A DNA stretch of 64,000 nt from Prorocentrum cordatum (lineage: Eukaryota > Sar > Dinophyceae > Prorocentrales > Prorocentraceae): contig CAUYUJ010004313.1 of NCBI GenBank assembly GCA_963575745.1, positions 160,795 through 224,794 on the forward strand, read 5' to 3'. Below, piece after piece: positions 9,147 to 19,311 of the stretch (positions within the stretch are counted from its first letter, which is position 1; the number at the start of each line of letters is the position of its first letter). The notes beneath the pieces were generated by a model. It did not search any database. It saw only the letters and a list, made by a program, of their open reading frames with translations, and was not told the DNA's origin. The position numbers and the translations under genes are program-made.

Positions 9147-10205
9147 CGCTCCTTCTCCCAGGAGTGCTTGCACGTTCATCCCCTCCCTTTCCTCCTCCTG
9201 CTCCTCCCCTCCCCCCCCTCCTCCTCCCCCCCCCCTCCTCTGCCTCCTCCTCCTCCTCCTCCTCCTCCTCCTCCTCCTCCTCCTCCGCCAGGGCCTCTGC
9301 ATGGCATCGCTCACGGGGTGCCTCCACCTGCCCCCCATGAATCCGAGCTGTCTGTCGCCGAGCTGGAGACCTTTGTGGCGCTCCACAGGAAGATCGGCAA
9401 TGTGTCCGAGGCTCACCGCCTGCAGTGCATGCTCACGGCGCGCCAGCCGCCTGCCAAGGCCGACGTGCCTCTGGAGCCTCTGGAGGAGCAGCTGGCGCGC
9501 ACACAGCGGGAGCGGGTCAAGCTCGGCAGGCGCATGCAGCATGAGATCCAGGTGCTCGAGAGCTGGACCTCGAAGCTGCAGGCTCAGGAGGCGCTCATCA
9601 TCACCATGGGCAAGGAGCTCGACCAGCTGGACCTGGTGCACGAAGAGCTGTCCGGCAAGGTCAAGAGCGGCAAGGCGGCCGCGCAGGCCGCCCCTGCGGC
9701 GTGCCGCCCGTCTGTCGCCCTGGCTGACCTGCTGGAGGACAAGGTGGGCTGCTTCGACCTGGACATGGGCGACTTGCTGGACCTGGGCGCCGACGACACC
9801 CTGGAGGAGGCGGACATCGCCGAGGCCAACAAGCGCAAGGAGGAGCTCATGGGCAGCATTCGCGACCTGGCCAAGGACCTCTTCTCCAAGGCCATGGAGA
9901 AGGCCAAGCAGGCCAAGACGGACCACCAAGCTCTTCGTGCCCGCTTGGCCCAGAAGAAGCGCCGAGTCGGCGAGGAAGGCGCTGCTGCGGCTGGAGGTGT
10001 ACAAGAAGCTGGCGCTCCAGGTGCTGCTGCCGAGGGTGGAGGCTTTCCTCCGCCAGCCGCGGCGGGCGCGGCGGCGCCCAGCAAGCCGGGGCCTCAGGCG
10101 GAGGCCGACGTCGCCGAGCCCGACAACTTGCTGGACAAGGTGCGCGCGCGGGCTCGTGACCTGGCGGCTGCCCGCAGTAGCAAGGTTAGGCCCCCCTCCC
10201 GCTGA
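9111..10205 (+). pseudogene. LINE ORF1-like coiled-coil protein
   Basis: A long plus-strand frame enters from the TCC tract (Leu/Pro/Ser-rich, not meaningful) and becomes protein-like from about 9,320: SELSVAELETFVALHRKI, EPLEEQLARTQRERVKLG, LGRRMQHEIQVLESWTSK, then EADIAEANKRKEELMGSI and DNLLDKVRARARDLAAA before a stop at 10,203. Glu/Lys/Leu heptad character indicates a coiled coil over roughly residues 70-190 and 240-300. No nucleic-acid-binding Cys motif was found. There is no convincing ATG near the start of the protein-like part. In dinoflagellate LINEs a coiled-coil segment precedes the endonuclease, which fits the position. Called a pseudogene because the element as a whole is broken; this part itself has no internal stop. 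Confidence 0.6.
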
Positions 10206-10738
10206 GGAGTGAGGAGGGGGGTGAGCACCATGTTTCTTTTTTAGCGGACGGGGGAGGGATGGACTTTTTGCTCGCGCTCAGGCCCTCGCCTGCTATCCCC
10301 TTGCGTTCCCCACTCCAAGTTTTTATGCCCAAGGGCATTTCCCAGCAAGCGCGCGCCGTCCTGTCTCAGACGGCGAACGCACGATTGTCCGCCCATCCGT
10401 CCTCCAATCCTCCTCCTCCTCCTCCTCCTCCTCCTCCTCCTCCTCCTCCTCCTCCCATTGTGGGGCGTCTTGGTTCGGTTTGTGCAGAACCGCTCTCTTC
10501 GTCGTCGTCGGCGGCAAGGGGAGCCATGCGGCTGGAGCTGGAGGCTCGGCCGCCGCCCCCGCGCAGCAGGCGCCAGCAAGGTAATCCGCGTGAATCGCAG
10601 GCTGCTATCGGGTCTTTTCCGGGCCCCGCTTGCTCTCGAAGTTTTGTTCACCCTGAGCCCAGTTATGGTTCTGTGAATTTCATGCGTTCTTGTTTCCCCC
10701 ATCCGCCCGAGGCTCCTGGGAGAGAACCGCTCCAGCTC
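10206..10738 (+). other. LINE inter-ORF segment
   Basis: Lies between the coiled-coil ORF and the endonuclease. Contains a short CTC microsatellite (10,412-10,455) and conflicting open frames on both strands. One plus-strand frame continues into the first endonuclease residues near 10,740 (ETVNATCWSSIKLWL), so part of this may be an N-terminal extension, but nothing in it is recognisable. Confidence 0.4.
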
Positions 10739-11925
10739 TCGGTCGAAACTGTCAATGCCACCTGCTGGAGTTCGATTAAGTTGTGGCTGCCATTATTCTT
10801 TTGCAGGGGCACCATTTGTTCACGGACGACGCTCTGAACAGTGCGGCATCCTGGGCAAAGCGCAACGGCTGAACGGCGTGCCTCGCCCCCGCCCAGCAGA
10901 CATCAGGAACTTCCTCATCAGGGGGAGTCGGCGTTTTGGTGAGGGACTTCATGGGGATCTTTTTCGCGACTAACACGTTCGTGATATCCTGGTTCAGGGC
11001 CTTGGGAGTGTTGGTTCATTTACCCCGGGACTCTAGGACCATTTGCTGCTGCAGCGTGTACTTGCACCATTGTCAGGACCTTTCGGATCAGAACGTAGAC
11101 ATACTGAGCAGCGTTGCATCTTTCGTCGAATCGATCGGCGAGCCGTCGATCATAGGAGGCGATTTCAACATGGTGCCCGACGTTTTTGCCAAGTCAGGGG
11201 TGGCCAACCGCCTTCGTGGTCAAATTGTTTATCCTGCAGGGGCTGCGGGGACGTGTGTCTCCACAGCGGGGGTGAAGATGTACGACTATTTCGTCATGAA
11301 CGGTGGCCTCGAGAAGGCCGTCCGCAGCGTGACCGCCAATCATACATCGTGCATCTCCCCTCACGTTCCCGTCCAGGCAGTTTGTTACGACAAACTGGCA
11401 ACTTTGAAGGGTCTGACTTTCCGGCGCCCGCCCCCGATTCCCGTTGAGCTGCCCATAGGTCCTGCCTGTGCGCCGCCGTGGAGATGGGCTGGCATCCAGC
11501 GCGAAGCTGATGTGTTAGCAGCAGCTGTGGACACCGGGGATGCGAGGAAGGTGCAGGCAGGGCTCACTGACCTTTACCGGAAGTGGGCTAACACGTCCGA
11601 GAAGGAGTTGATATCGTCTCGTCAAGTCACTCTCCCATGTATCGGATCCAGGGGAAAGATGCCACGCCTGCACTGGGTACCTCTTCTTCGTGAGTCCAAG
11701 CCCAACCCCAGCGAAGTTCCTGTCTATGCTGCGCGTTGGCTTGTTGGCAAGTTCCACCTGCTGCTTTTGCTGGCGGCGGCAGACATGGCCAGCGCCCACT
11801 ACGCGGAAGTCAGGGCGCTCATCCTGAACCCGCCGTACTTCATCAATGATGTTTTGGGGCAGTTCGGGACTTGGTATTCGGAGGTGTGCCTTTTCCTGGA
11901 GACTTCAGTTTTTCAGTTCACCTGA
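10739..11925 (+). pseudogene. LINE endonuclease domain (EEP fold), disabled
   Basis: Would nick target DNA for target-primed reverse transcription. The N-terminus is in one frame (ETVNATCWSSIKLWL, 10,739-10,785) and the rest in the next (LQGHHLFTDDALNSAAS, stop TGA 10,870, then SSSGGVGVLVRDFMG). The hallmark GGDFNMVPD lies near residue 72 of the long open part. Two catalytic positions look lost: the usual QEH is QGH, and the C-terminal SDH is SPH (ISPHVPVQ). So the fold is recognisable but activity is unlikely. The frame closes with TGA at 11,923 and continues beyond it in the same frame towards the reverse transcriptase. Confidence 0.75.
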
Positions 11926-14195
11926 AAAACAGGGGAGAGCTTACTTAACAGCATGGACGTCGCCCTCCAGAGTTTCATAGGTGAGGCGAGGGCGGAGTCG
12001 ACCAAGAACTGGAAGCGTTGAATCCACGAGAGGATCGAGCAAGGGGCCCGGAGGGCCCACGGGATCATTCGTGGCGTGGACCCTTGGTCCCCTACGACCA
12101 CGCTCAGTTCCGACGGGTGCGTCTTGGCCGACCCGCTCTCCCTTCTTGCATCTGAGGCCGCAAAGTTCGCCGACCTGTGGGAGGCAACGGACGTTGAGCC
12201 CGAGCCCCTGGAGCATTTCACCCCTATGGACCCCCTCCCTCTCCTGGAGCCCGAGGTCCTGAGGCAAACTAGCAGAACTTATGCCCCTCACACGGCCGTC
12301 TCCATAGATGGCTTCCATATGAAACACTACGCTAGTCTGAGTGATCAGTCTTTGGGGGTCTTGGGGGTCCTTTTGATGGTGATGGAAAGGTCTGGGCTCG
12401 TCCCCCGCCAGCTCCAGGCCATCCTGACTGCGCTGCTGCGAAAGCCAGCGGGGGGATTCCGTCCGATCGGCATCTTTGTGTCCTGCTACCGCCTGTGGGG
12501 GCGGTGCCGCAGGGGTCTTGCATCAGCCTGGGATGCCAAATTCCAACGGCCGTATTTCGCGGGCGGCGGTTTCGCAGCTGCTGCCGACGTGGTCTGGAGA
12601 CAGGCGTTCAGGTCCGAGACGGCCGTTCGCAGTGGCGACTCTGCTGCCACGCTCCTGTGGGACCTCTACAAATTTTACGAGCTGATCCGGCTCGACCTCC
12701 TCTACGACAGGTGCAAGGCTGTAGGATTCCCGCTGCCTCTGGCCAGGCTCGCGATCGCCTTTGACTGGTGCCCCCGCTTCGTGTCGATAGGTGGCTTGAT
12801 CGCGGGCCCAGCGTATGTGGTCCGAGGTATTGTGGCGGGGTGCTCGATTGCGACTACCTTTATCCGTGTGTTCATTGTTGCTTTGGTTGATAAGGCCCCC
12901 ATCCCTCGTCAACTGCAAGTTGACATTTACATTGATGACTGGGGTCTGTCATCCACGGGTCCCGAAGCGAAGTCGCTAGCACCATTCTGGGGGGCTCTGA
13001 AGCTATCCGGCTTGTTCTTGAGCGCGAACTAGAATGTCGGGTCAGTGTTGAAAAGGCCAATGTTATCGCGTCGAGTCCCAAGCTTGCGGCCCACATTAGG
13101 TCTCCGCTCGGTGATTTGGGCGGCGGTCGCTGTAATTCTGCTGTCAATCTTGGGATCGACGATACGTGTGGACGGCCTTTCCGCATCTCTTCTAGGATGA
13201 AGCGTTTTGGAGTCCGCCAGAAGGTTTTCAAGCGTAAAGTCGGGCGGCTGAGAGCCCATAAAAAAGTCCTGGGGAGGTTCGCTCGTCGGATTTTCGTGTC
13301 TGGGCCGCTCCCTGGGCTGGTGTACGGGTCCGAGGTCCGAGGATTTAGTGACGTCGAACTCGCTTCCACTCGTCGCGCTTTCGGCGCCACCTGCCAGCCC
13401 AGCGCCGGCAGCCGATCATTGACGTCGTTGCTCCTGCTCGAGCGGGACCCGACCTGGTACGCCGGGGTGAGCCCTGTCGTCCGCTACGCCAAGGAGATTT
13501 GGGCTAACCAGACTAGGGCGTACCCGCACTGCATCCCCCTCCCCGAACTCCGTGCTGGTTGGGAAGGTGTTTTTCGGACGCAGGGGAATGAGGGGGGTAA
13601 AAATGGGTGGAGGAAAGTCTCGGGCCCGATTTCCGCGATGAAATTGTCCCTTCAGCGTATAGGTTGGGAAAGGAGGACTTTCACGGACTTGATCGATGAC
13701 TTCGGCCAGGTCATCCAGCTTACGATCTGCTCCCCCGCCTTCGTGAAGCGCGCGCTGCACGCTGCAGTGCTTCGTGGTCTCGAGCGGGCCAGCGCCGCTA
13801 CCCTGTTGCCGTCAGCCAAGAGGCTGTGCTACGACCAAATCAGGGCCCAGATTGCTTCGAAGAGGCATACGCCTCGCCAGAAAGCATGTATCCGATCACT
13901 TGGTTGTGGAGGTGTCTGGACCAAGAGTTTCGCGAAATCGAAGGGGTACCAGATCGAGGATCTGACTTGTAGCTTGTGCATGGGCGCAGAGGACACGCTC
14001 CTCCATAGGCTCTGGTTTTGCCCAGCTTGTCGGGATGCCAGAGAAGACGTCTTGAGCCGCTTCCGGAAGCTCCCAAACCTGTCGGAAGTGGATTTCACGG
14101 ACCCGGCAGAGCTCCTCCTCTTCACGCGTGGCCTCTTCGAGCATCCCGGGGACATCTTCCCCCGGCCTACGGGCGACATGTCGATCGACGTTCTG
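11926..14195 (+). pseudogene. LINE reverse transcriptase with zinc knuckle
   Basis: The frame from the endonuclease continues (SLLNSMDVALQSFIGEA) through TGA 12,019 into IEQGARRAHGIIRGVDPW. RT motifs: GFRPIGIFVSCYRLW, catalytic Asp in LLWDLYKFYELIRLD, motif B RGIVAGCSIATTF and the active-site YIDD in VDIYIDDWGL, all present. Near 12,945-12,962 the frame shifts by one; the continuation reads SEVASTILGGSEAIRLVL, then RVSVEKANVIASSPKL. The thumb/connection follows, and a CCHC knuckle CSLC-x8-H-x4-C (about 13,972-14,030). A TAG at 14,196 separates this from RNase H in the same frame. The RT catalytic residues are intact, but the reading frame is not. Confidence 0.85.
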
Positions 14196-14198
14196 TAG

Positions 14199-14815
14199 CC
14201 CCAGAGAGATGGCTGCAGGGAGCTAGGAGTCCATGGCGATTTTTTCGTCGACGGGAGCTGTTTGCGGAGTGTGGTTCCGGAGCTTTCTCGGAGCGGGTGG
14301 GCTTACATAGTGTACGATAATGACCAGCACGTCCTATGTCACGGTAGCGCTCCCCTCCACAGCCCCTTGCCCCAACCTCCTCAGGCAGCCGAGTTCTGCG
14401 CGCTATCTGCTGCTGGCCAAGTGGCCCTCCCAGGGAGCCGAGGGCTTTCGGACTGTCTATACGTGGTCAAACAATTCGCCATGCCCGTTCAAGAACAAGT
14501 TTCTTTTAAGCGACCCTATGCGGGGTGTTTTCTGTTCCTGCAGCCGACAGGTTTAAGCGAAGTTATAAAGGTCAAGGCACACGTGGCAGACGACCCTGAC
14601 CTTAGCGTAGAGGCTCGGTACCAAAAGACAGGGAACGATGCAGCCGACGCATTGGCTAAAGCTGCAGCCGCCAAACACCCAGCACCATCCTCAGAGCAAT
14701 TGCAGAGTCTAGTGCGCCAGCTTTTGATTGCTAAAGCCACTTGTGTTTTGGCCGCCACTGTTTTGCCGTTGTGGCCGAAGCTGGATCTGTCTTGTTCGCC
14801 CCCTGCAGAGACAGC
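14199..14815 (+). pseudogene. LINE RNase H domain
   Basis: In the same frame as the upstream RT, directly after the TAG at 14,196: HGDFFVDGSCL gives the first catalytic Asp, AAEFCALSAA the Glu, LSDCLYVVKQ the second Asp, and KTGNDAADALAKAA the final Asp, with VIKVKAHV in between. All four acidic residues appear present, so this domain looks structurally intact. It would remove the RNA strand during cDNA synthesis. Reading continues KATCVLAATVLPLWPKL, and then the conserved continuation is found one frame over. Confidence 0.85.
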
Positions 14816-15387
14816 CGCCTGCTGAGCGTGAGAAGCCTCCAGGGCATGTTTGGTCCTGGACGGGGCGTTTTTGGCGGTGTGAGGTTTGTTTCGGCGGGTC
14901 CAGGGCTGTGTCCAAACCGCCCGAGGGAGTCTGCCGGGGAGGTCCTGCAGTCGGAATCCGTGGCTACGATGCTCCAGCGCTCGCAGCGCTGGGGGACAAC
15001 ATGCTGTTTCTCGATGCCAGCGACAACAGTTTTATTTTTGTTTGTCTCCGCTGTAAATATTGTACCAGCGGGGGTCAAGTCAGAGGTTTACGAGCTCCCT
15101 GCCGTCCCATGCCCCGGACGGGGGCGCAGGGAAGGCGGTATTCGTGGAATCTTCTGGCGGCAGGCCACCACCCCAAGCGAGACGGCGTTCCCATCAGCGT
15201 TAAACCGTGGAGTGACGAGCAGGATGATCCTCCCTCTCTCGCCGTGCCTCCCTCCCCTGAGAAAGAGGATGCGGTGCGTGCCCGGGAGCTGCGCAGAGTA
15301 GCGACGTCGCTGCGCCTGCTGGCAGCGACGCGCGACCAGAGCGAACGAGTCAGGACCAGCGTGGACCCCGAATCGGGATCTGACTAG
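14800..15387 (+). pseudogene. LINE C-terminal Cys-rich domain
   Basis: After the frame change near 14,795-14,815: PPAEREKPPGHVWSWTG, RFWRCEVCFGG (C-x2-C), FIFVCLRCKYC (C-x2-C-x2-C), GLRAPCRPMP and RRYSWNLLAAGHHPKRDG. The paired Cys motifs separated by about 55 residues, followed by a basic stretch, are the arrangement I recall at the C-terminus of dinoflagellate LINE polyproteins; probably zinc- and nucleic-acid-binding. Ends with a normal stop at 15,385 and is followed by the 3' TCC tract at 15,517. Confidence 0.7.
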
Positions 15388-15625
15388 TCCTTTGCCGTCG
15401 TCGCCGTTTTTTACCCTGTCCAGCTGAAAATGTCTGTATGACAGGCGGCCCCATTGTGTCCTCGCCCAACACAATGGGAGTATGTGGGTAGCTTTGCCAC
15501 GGTTGATGTTAATAAAAAATCCTCCTCCTCTTCCTCCTCCTCCTCCTCCTCCTCCTCCTCCTCCCCTCCTCCTCCCCCTCCTCCTCCTCCTCCTCCTCCT
15601 CCTCCTCCTCCTCCTCCTCCTCCTC

Positions 15626-17012
15626 GTGCTAGTCGTGCCAATCAGGTGCGGCATCTCCCATGTGGGCGGGTGGCATGTCGCCCCGGCGGGCGGCCGCGCG
15701 GGCGCCGCGCGGGCGCCCCGCGCGCCGGCCCGTGGGGCCGTGTCGAGTCGCGGGGTGTGTCGCCCGGCGGGCGGCACCCGCGGGCGCCTCTTGTGGGCGG
15801 CGCCGCGCGAGCGCGCCGTGGGCACGCCGCGGCCTGCACGGCAAGGCGTGCGCCGCTCATCTGCGTGATAACAAAAAAACGTTCCGAGCAAGTGCGATAA
15901 AACACACACACACACACACGAACACACACACACACACACACTCGCTCGGTCTTGTTATCACACCTGTTTGTTTAATCACACTCGTTCGTCTGTTTCAATC
16001 ACCTGTATCGCACGTGTTCGGCCCCCTCAAGGCCCGAACCGAACAGAGCTGCCACCGCGCAGCTCCTTTCACCACATGGCGCATACCACCGGGCCTGCAC
16101 CACACATAGCTTGCGCCACACACATAGCTTGCGCTATGCCAATTGCCCAACAGTGTTTGCACCACTTGCACCGAATTGCATGCAGCGCGCGCAGCTGGAA
16201 CAACACAGCGTGCACCACATAGCTTACACACGCAGCGTGCAAGAGCTCATGTTTCGGGCCCCCACTGGCAAGCATGTTTACGAAACTCGTCTGTAACAAT
16301 TCTATAAACGGCTCAAACAATCGGCCGCGGGAACGGTTGCTGGCCCCGTAATCGCTCACGTGATGGTCTCCCGTGGGGTCTCCCATGTTGTCTCACGTGT
16401 AATCTCCAATCGATGGTCTCATATATGATCCCCTGCATGATCCTCCGCATGGTCTTCCGTATTGACCCCCGTACTCGCACGTATGCGATCTTGCCTGCAC
16501 AGTATGCTGCAGTACGTTCTCGTTCAATATGCTATTTAGGGTCTTCTGCCGCCAGGGGGGGATTTTCTTCCTCGAGGGGGGGCGAGGAGGGCGGAGACGA
16601 GTCGCAGGCGCGATGAGGAGAAAGTTGGGGCGCGGCGGAGGCAAAAGGGGTGGATGGCCAAGGGGCGGGCATCAGACGCATTCGCTGGGGAGCCTCGCCG
16701 AAGAAATGTGGCGATCCGAGCCTCTGGGTGCAGGCGACGCACGCCCTAGAGCTTTCCTTGGAGGCTTGGAACTGCACCGACACCAACACACGGGGTTTAG
16801 CCGCCACTGGGGGAGGATGCTCCTCTAGACTCTTGGCGCTGGTGGTGACCTCCTGACCCCCCCAAGGAGGCCCGAAGACCGCCACCACCACCGAGATTGG
16901 GATCATCTCCCCTCCGTGGAGGCAGCGACACAGCCAACGAGATCGGTGCTGGGGCAAACCTTGAGTGGCAACTCGTGGGAGCCTCCCGTGTCGTCCTCTT
17001 GGCTCTTGCAGC
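15626..17012. other. Mostly non-coding stretch
   Basis: Very GC-rich to about 15,880, then a CACA microsatellite (15,901-15,942), a TTGCGCCACACACATAGC-type local repeat (16,100-16,225), a run of related TGATGGTCTC/TGATCCTCCG words (16,360-16,460), and open frames on the minus strand near 16,540-16,950 (for example ISVVVAVFGPPWGG) of uncertain reality. The segment 16,862-16,955 is repeated at 18,438-18,525 (GCCACCA-CACCGAGAT-GGG). No gene can be supported. Confidence 0.4.
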
Positions 17013-17155
17013 AGGGCTGAACCTAAACGGTGCTTTTTGTTTTCGTTTTGTTGTTGCTTTCCCCTCGTGTTGTCTTCAATCCACCTCTACTGCGAAACGA
17101 AGTCGAAACGAAAACGGCCCACGAAATCTCCAAAACACCGTTTAGGTCCAGCCCT
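17013..17155. mobile_element. MITE-like element with 24-bp terminal inverted repeats
   Basis: The left end AGGGCTGAACCTAAACGGTG (17,013-) is matched in inverse by CACCGTTTAGGTCCAGCCCT at the right end (17,136-17,155), with one mismatch over the first 20. A second inner inverted pair (TTTTCGTTTTG and CGAAACGAAAACGG) extends the foldback. Length 143 bp, non-coding. Only this copy is seen in the window. Confidence 0.75.
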
Positions 17156-17312
17156 ATCTTGCAGATCGACGGTGGCCGACGCTGATCGACGCCACATCGA
17201 GGCCATCCGGTGGGGGGGGGGGCGCCGGCCACACGCCCGCGCCGATGCTGGCCAGGCTCATCCTGGGCCCAGGATCGGTGCACAGAGGGCTTGAGCAGCC
17301 AAACATAACTAG

Positions 17313-17580
17313 ATGTTTATATATATATATATATATACATACTTACATACATACATACATGCATACATACATACATACATCCATACATCCATACATCCAT
17401 ACATCCATACATCCATACATCCATACATCCATACATCCATACATCCATACATCCATACATCCATACATCCATACATCCATACATCCATACATACATACAT
17501 ACATACATACATACATACATACATGTGCATATGCATATATATATATATATGCATATATATATATATATGTATATATACAC
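17313..17580. repeat. CATA/CATC tetranucleotide microsatellite with TATA ends
   Basis: TATATATA, then ACATACAT, then about 20 units of ATCCATAC, then ACATACAT and ATATATGC runs. Tyr/Ile/His-rich or Met/Asp/Val/Cys-rich translations are artefacts. The flanking 17,160-17,312 and 17,580-17,811 intervals contain no recognised gene. Confidence 0.9.
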
Positions 17581-17811
17581 GTATTATATTCATCCTGGTC
17601 CGTCTTTTGTTGCATCATTCCTCCTTCGCGCCCACGACGCCCGCGCTCCACCCGCGTAGCCCCGTCAGCCCGGCCCCTGCCCGTGGTGAGAAGAGGCGGC
17701 GCCCCGCGTGCTCCTCTCCTCTCCTCCCTCCTCCTCCTCTGCCACCTCCGCCGCCGCGCCCCCAGCCCCCAAGACCGGCCCGGCCGAGATCGGTGCAGGC
17801 GCATACCTCGC

Positions 17812-17898
17812 CATCGCTCGGACGGCTTTCTTGCCAAATGATCAAGGATGCTCCTCGACGGTCCCCGCCGAAGGAAACATGCACACGTCCGAGCGATG
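17812..17898. mobile_element. MITE-like element, CATCGCTCGGACG ends, copy 1
   Basis: CATCGCTCGGACG (17,812-17,824) and its exact inverse CGTCCGAGCGATG (17,886-17,898) bound an 87-bp unit containing CCAAATGATCAAGGATGC and GCCGAAGGAAACATGCACA. A second copy (121 bp) with the same ends and core is at 47,709-47,829. Confidence 0.75.
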
Positions 17899-18194
17899 CC
17901 AAGACGCCTGGTGCCCAGGTGCGCTCCGATACCGGGCGCCCGCGAGCTGCCACACCGAGGCAACCCCCAGGGCCTCCAGTGCTCCGCCCCTGCTGCGGAG
18001 GCCTCGGCTCCACGCAAGGAGTGACCCGAGGCAAGGAGGTCCTCCGGTGCGCGACCGTCGGGGAGGCCGGGCCCGAGCACGCAAGACGTTGCTATCGCTC
18101 CGCTGTGCCCACACCAAAAAGTCACTCCTGCGAAAATTGAAGAGGGACCGACCGTCCGGGCATCCCTATAGGCCTACAACATATCTTAACTCAA

Positions 18195-18373
18195 CAATGT
18201 TCTTCTAGCGAAAGCAATGTTCTTAGAGCATACACCCGATGTATTAAAACAAGCCCATGTCAGGCAGAAATGGTCCAAGAGCATGTCGTGCAGGCCACAT
18301 AAAATTCTTCGAACGTTCACGACGAGGCCTACAGCCTATAGGCAAGCCATGCAATGACGCTTCGCCATTCGAG
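18195..18373. repeat. TGTTCTTAGAACA dispersed repeat, copy 3
   Basis: AATGTTCTTAGAGCATA, CACCCGATGTATTAAAACAAG and the ending GACGCTTCGCCATTCGA match copies at 2,155-2,323 and 4,511-4,699. Preceded, as copy 2 is, by GGGACCGACCGTCC and CATAGGCCTAC. Confidence 0.7.
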
Positions 18374-18437
18374 TGTAGGAGGCTTGGGCCTGAGCACCAA
18401 CACCAATACCGAGGGAGAATGATCCCAGATTTCCTTA

Positions 18438-18525
18438 AGAAGCCCAAATACTGCCACCATCACCGAGATCGGGCTCGTGCTCCTTCCTCGGTGGAGGCAC
18501 ACCACCGATGTTGGTGCTGGCGTTA
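18438..18525. repeat. GCCACCATCACCGAGATCGGG repeat, copy 2
   Basis: GCCACCA-CACCGAGAT-GGG, TCC-CCTC-GTGGAGGCA and GTTGGTGCTGG match 16,862-16,955. About 90 bp, same orientation, non-coding. Confidence 0.5.
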
Positions 18526-18619
18526 ACCTCTAGGCCTCCGCGAGAGCCCACACCCAATGTCACTCTGGCGCACGGTCGCTCCTAGATGTGGTTCATGGGC
18601 CGATTTCCCACCACCGCTA

Positions 18620-18780
18620 CCAGAGGCGGGAGAGGGAGGAGGAGGAGGAGGAGGAGGAGGAGGAGGAGGAGGAGGAGGAGGGAGAGGATGAGAAGAAAAA
18701 GGTGGAGGAGTATGAGGTGCAGGAGGAGGAGGAGGAGGAGGAGGAGGAGGAGAAGGAGGAGGAGGAGGAGGAAGAGGAGA
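18620..18780. repeat. GGA triplet microsatellite
   Basis: GGAGGAGGA tract with AGA and ATG interruptions. Glu-rich and Leu-rich frames across it are compositional. The 18,780-19,020 interval after it is GC-rich and shows no supported gene. Confidence 0.9.
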
Positions 18781-19021
18781 ATCCTCACTCCTCCCCAGTC
18801 CTGCCTGTGGCAGTGGTGGTGAAACCAGTGGCCCCTCGTGCAGTCCAACCCGAACGAGGGCGCAGCCCCGCCGCGGCCCGCCGCGGCCTTCCCGCCGCTC
18901 GGCCCCGGCGCGCCCAGCACGGTGGGCGCCGGCGCCGCCGGCGCCGCGGCCTCCGCGGCCGGCTCATCGCGGCGTCGTCTTCGTCGCCGCCCATCCCGGC
19001 ACCGCAACGGGTACTCATTGA

Positions 19022-19192
19022 CTACCTACCAGACCACCCCAACCCAACCCGAAGACCCAAATTTGACCCGAATTTCGGGTTGGGGGGGGGTACGGATACC
19101 ATGTGTTTTTTCAACGTTCCCCGACCCCCCCCACTGGAAATCGAGGATAAATTTGGGCCTTCGGGTTGGGTTGGGGTGGTTTGGTGGGTGGT
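19022..19192. mobile_element. Foldback element with about 45-bp inverted ends
   Basis: The left arm (19,022-19,066: CTACC-ACCAGACCACCCC, AACCCAACCCGAAGACCC, AAATTTG) is inverted at 19,146-19,192 (AAATTTGGGCCTTCGGG, TTGGGTTGGGGTGG, TTTGGTGGG). The interior includes TTTCGGGTTGGGGGGGG and TTCAACGTTCCC. It ends a few bases before the dispersed repeat that hosts the giant element. Confidence 0.75.
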
Positions 19193-19195
19193 GAG

Positions 19196-19311
19196 TCATG
19201 GGACGCACAGGAGACATGCTGATACTGTATGTCCTCATTGGGGGCGCGCGCCCGACCCGAACAGGTAGTTTCCCGAGCGTTGTGGCCAGGAACCGCCCGC
19301 CACGACGCATT
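19196..19311. repeat. Left half of the dispersed repeat that hosts the giant element
   Basis: Matches 1,576-1,707 word for word over TGGGACGCACAG, TATGTCCTC, CCCGACCCGAACA, GTTGTGGCCA and CCCGCCACGACGCAT, then stops exactly where the inverted terminal word of the 26-kb region begins. The other half resumes at 45,350. Confidence 0.8.

Larger units (their letters stand above)
9111..15625 (+). mobile_element. Decayed LINE (non-LTR retrotransposon)
   Basis: Plus-strand order: TCC tract (9,186-9,290), coiled-coil ORF1, apurinic-like endonuclease, reverse transcriptase, CCHC zinc knuckle, RNase H, C-terminal Cys domain, then a 3' TCC tract (15,517-15,625). The coding parts read in a chain interrupted by TGA at 10,870, 11,923 and 12,019, TAG at 14,196, and frame changes near 10,780-10,800, 12,945-12,962 and 14,795-14,815. 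The domain set and the C-terminal Cys motif match what I recall of dinoflagellate LINEs. No LTRs are seen. The exact 5' and 3' ends and any target-site duplication are not determined. Confidence 0.85.

Noticed and set aside
10739-14825. LTR retrotransposon or virus-derived polymerase
   Set aside because: The order endonuclease, RT, zinc knuckle, RNase H, with no LTRs, protease or integrase, is that of a LINE.
17313-17580. Tyr/Ile/His-rich and Met/Asp/Val-rich open frames
   Set aside because: Purely the translation of a CATA/CATC tetranucleotide repeat.
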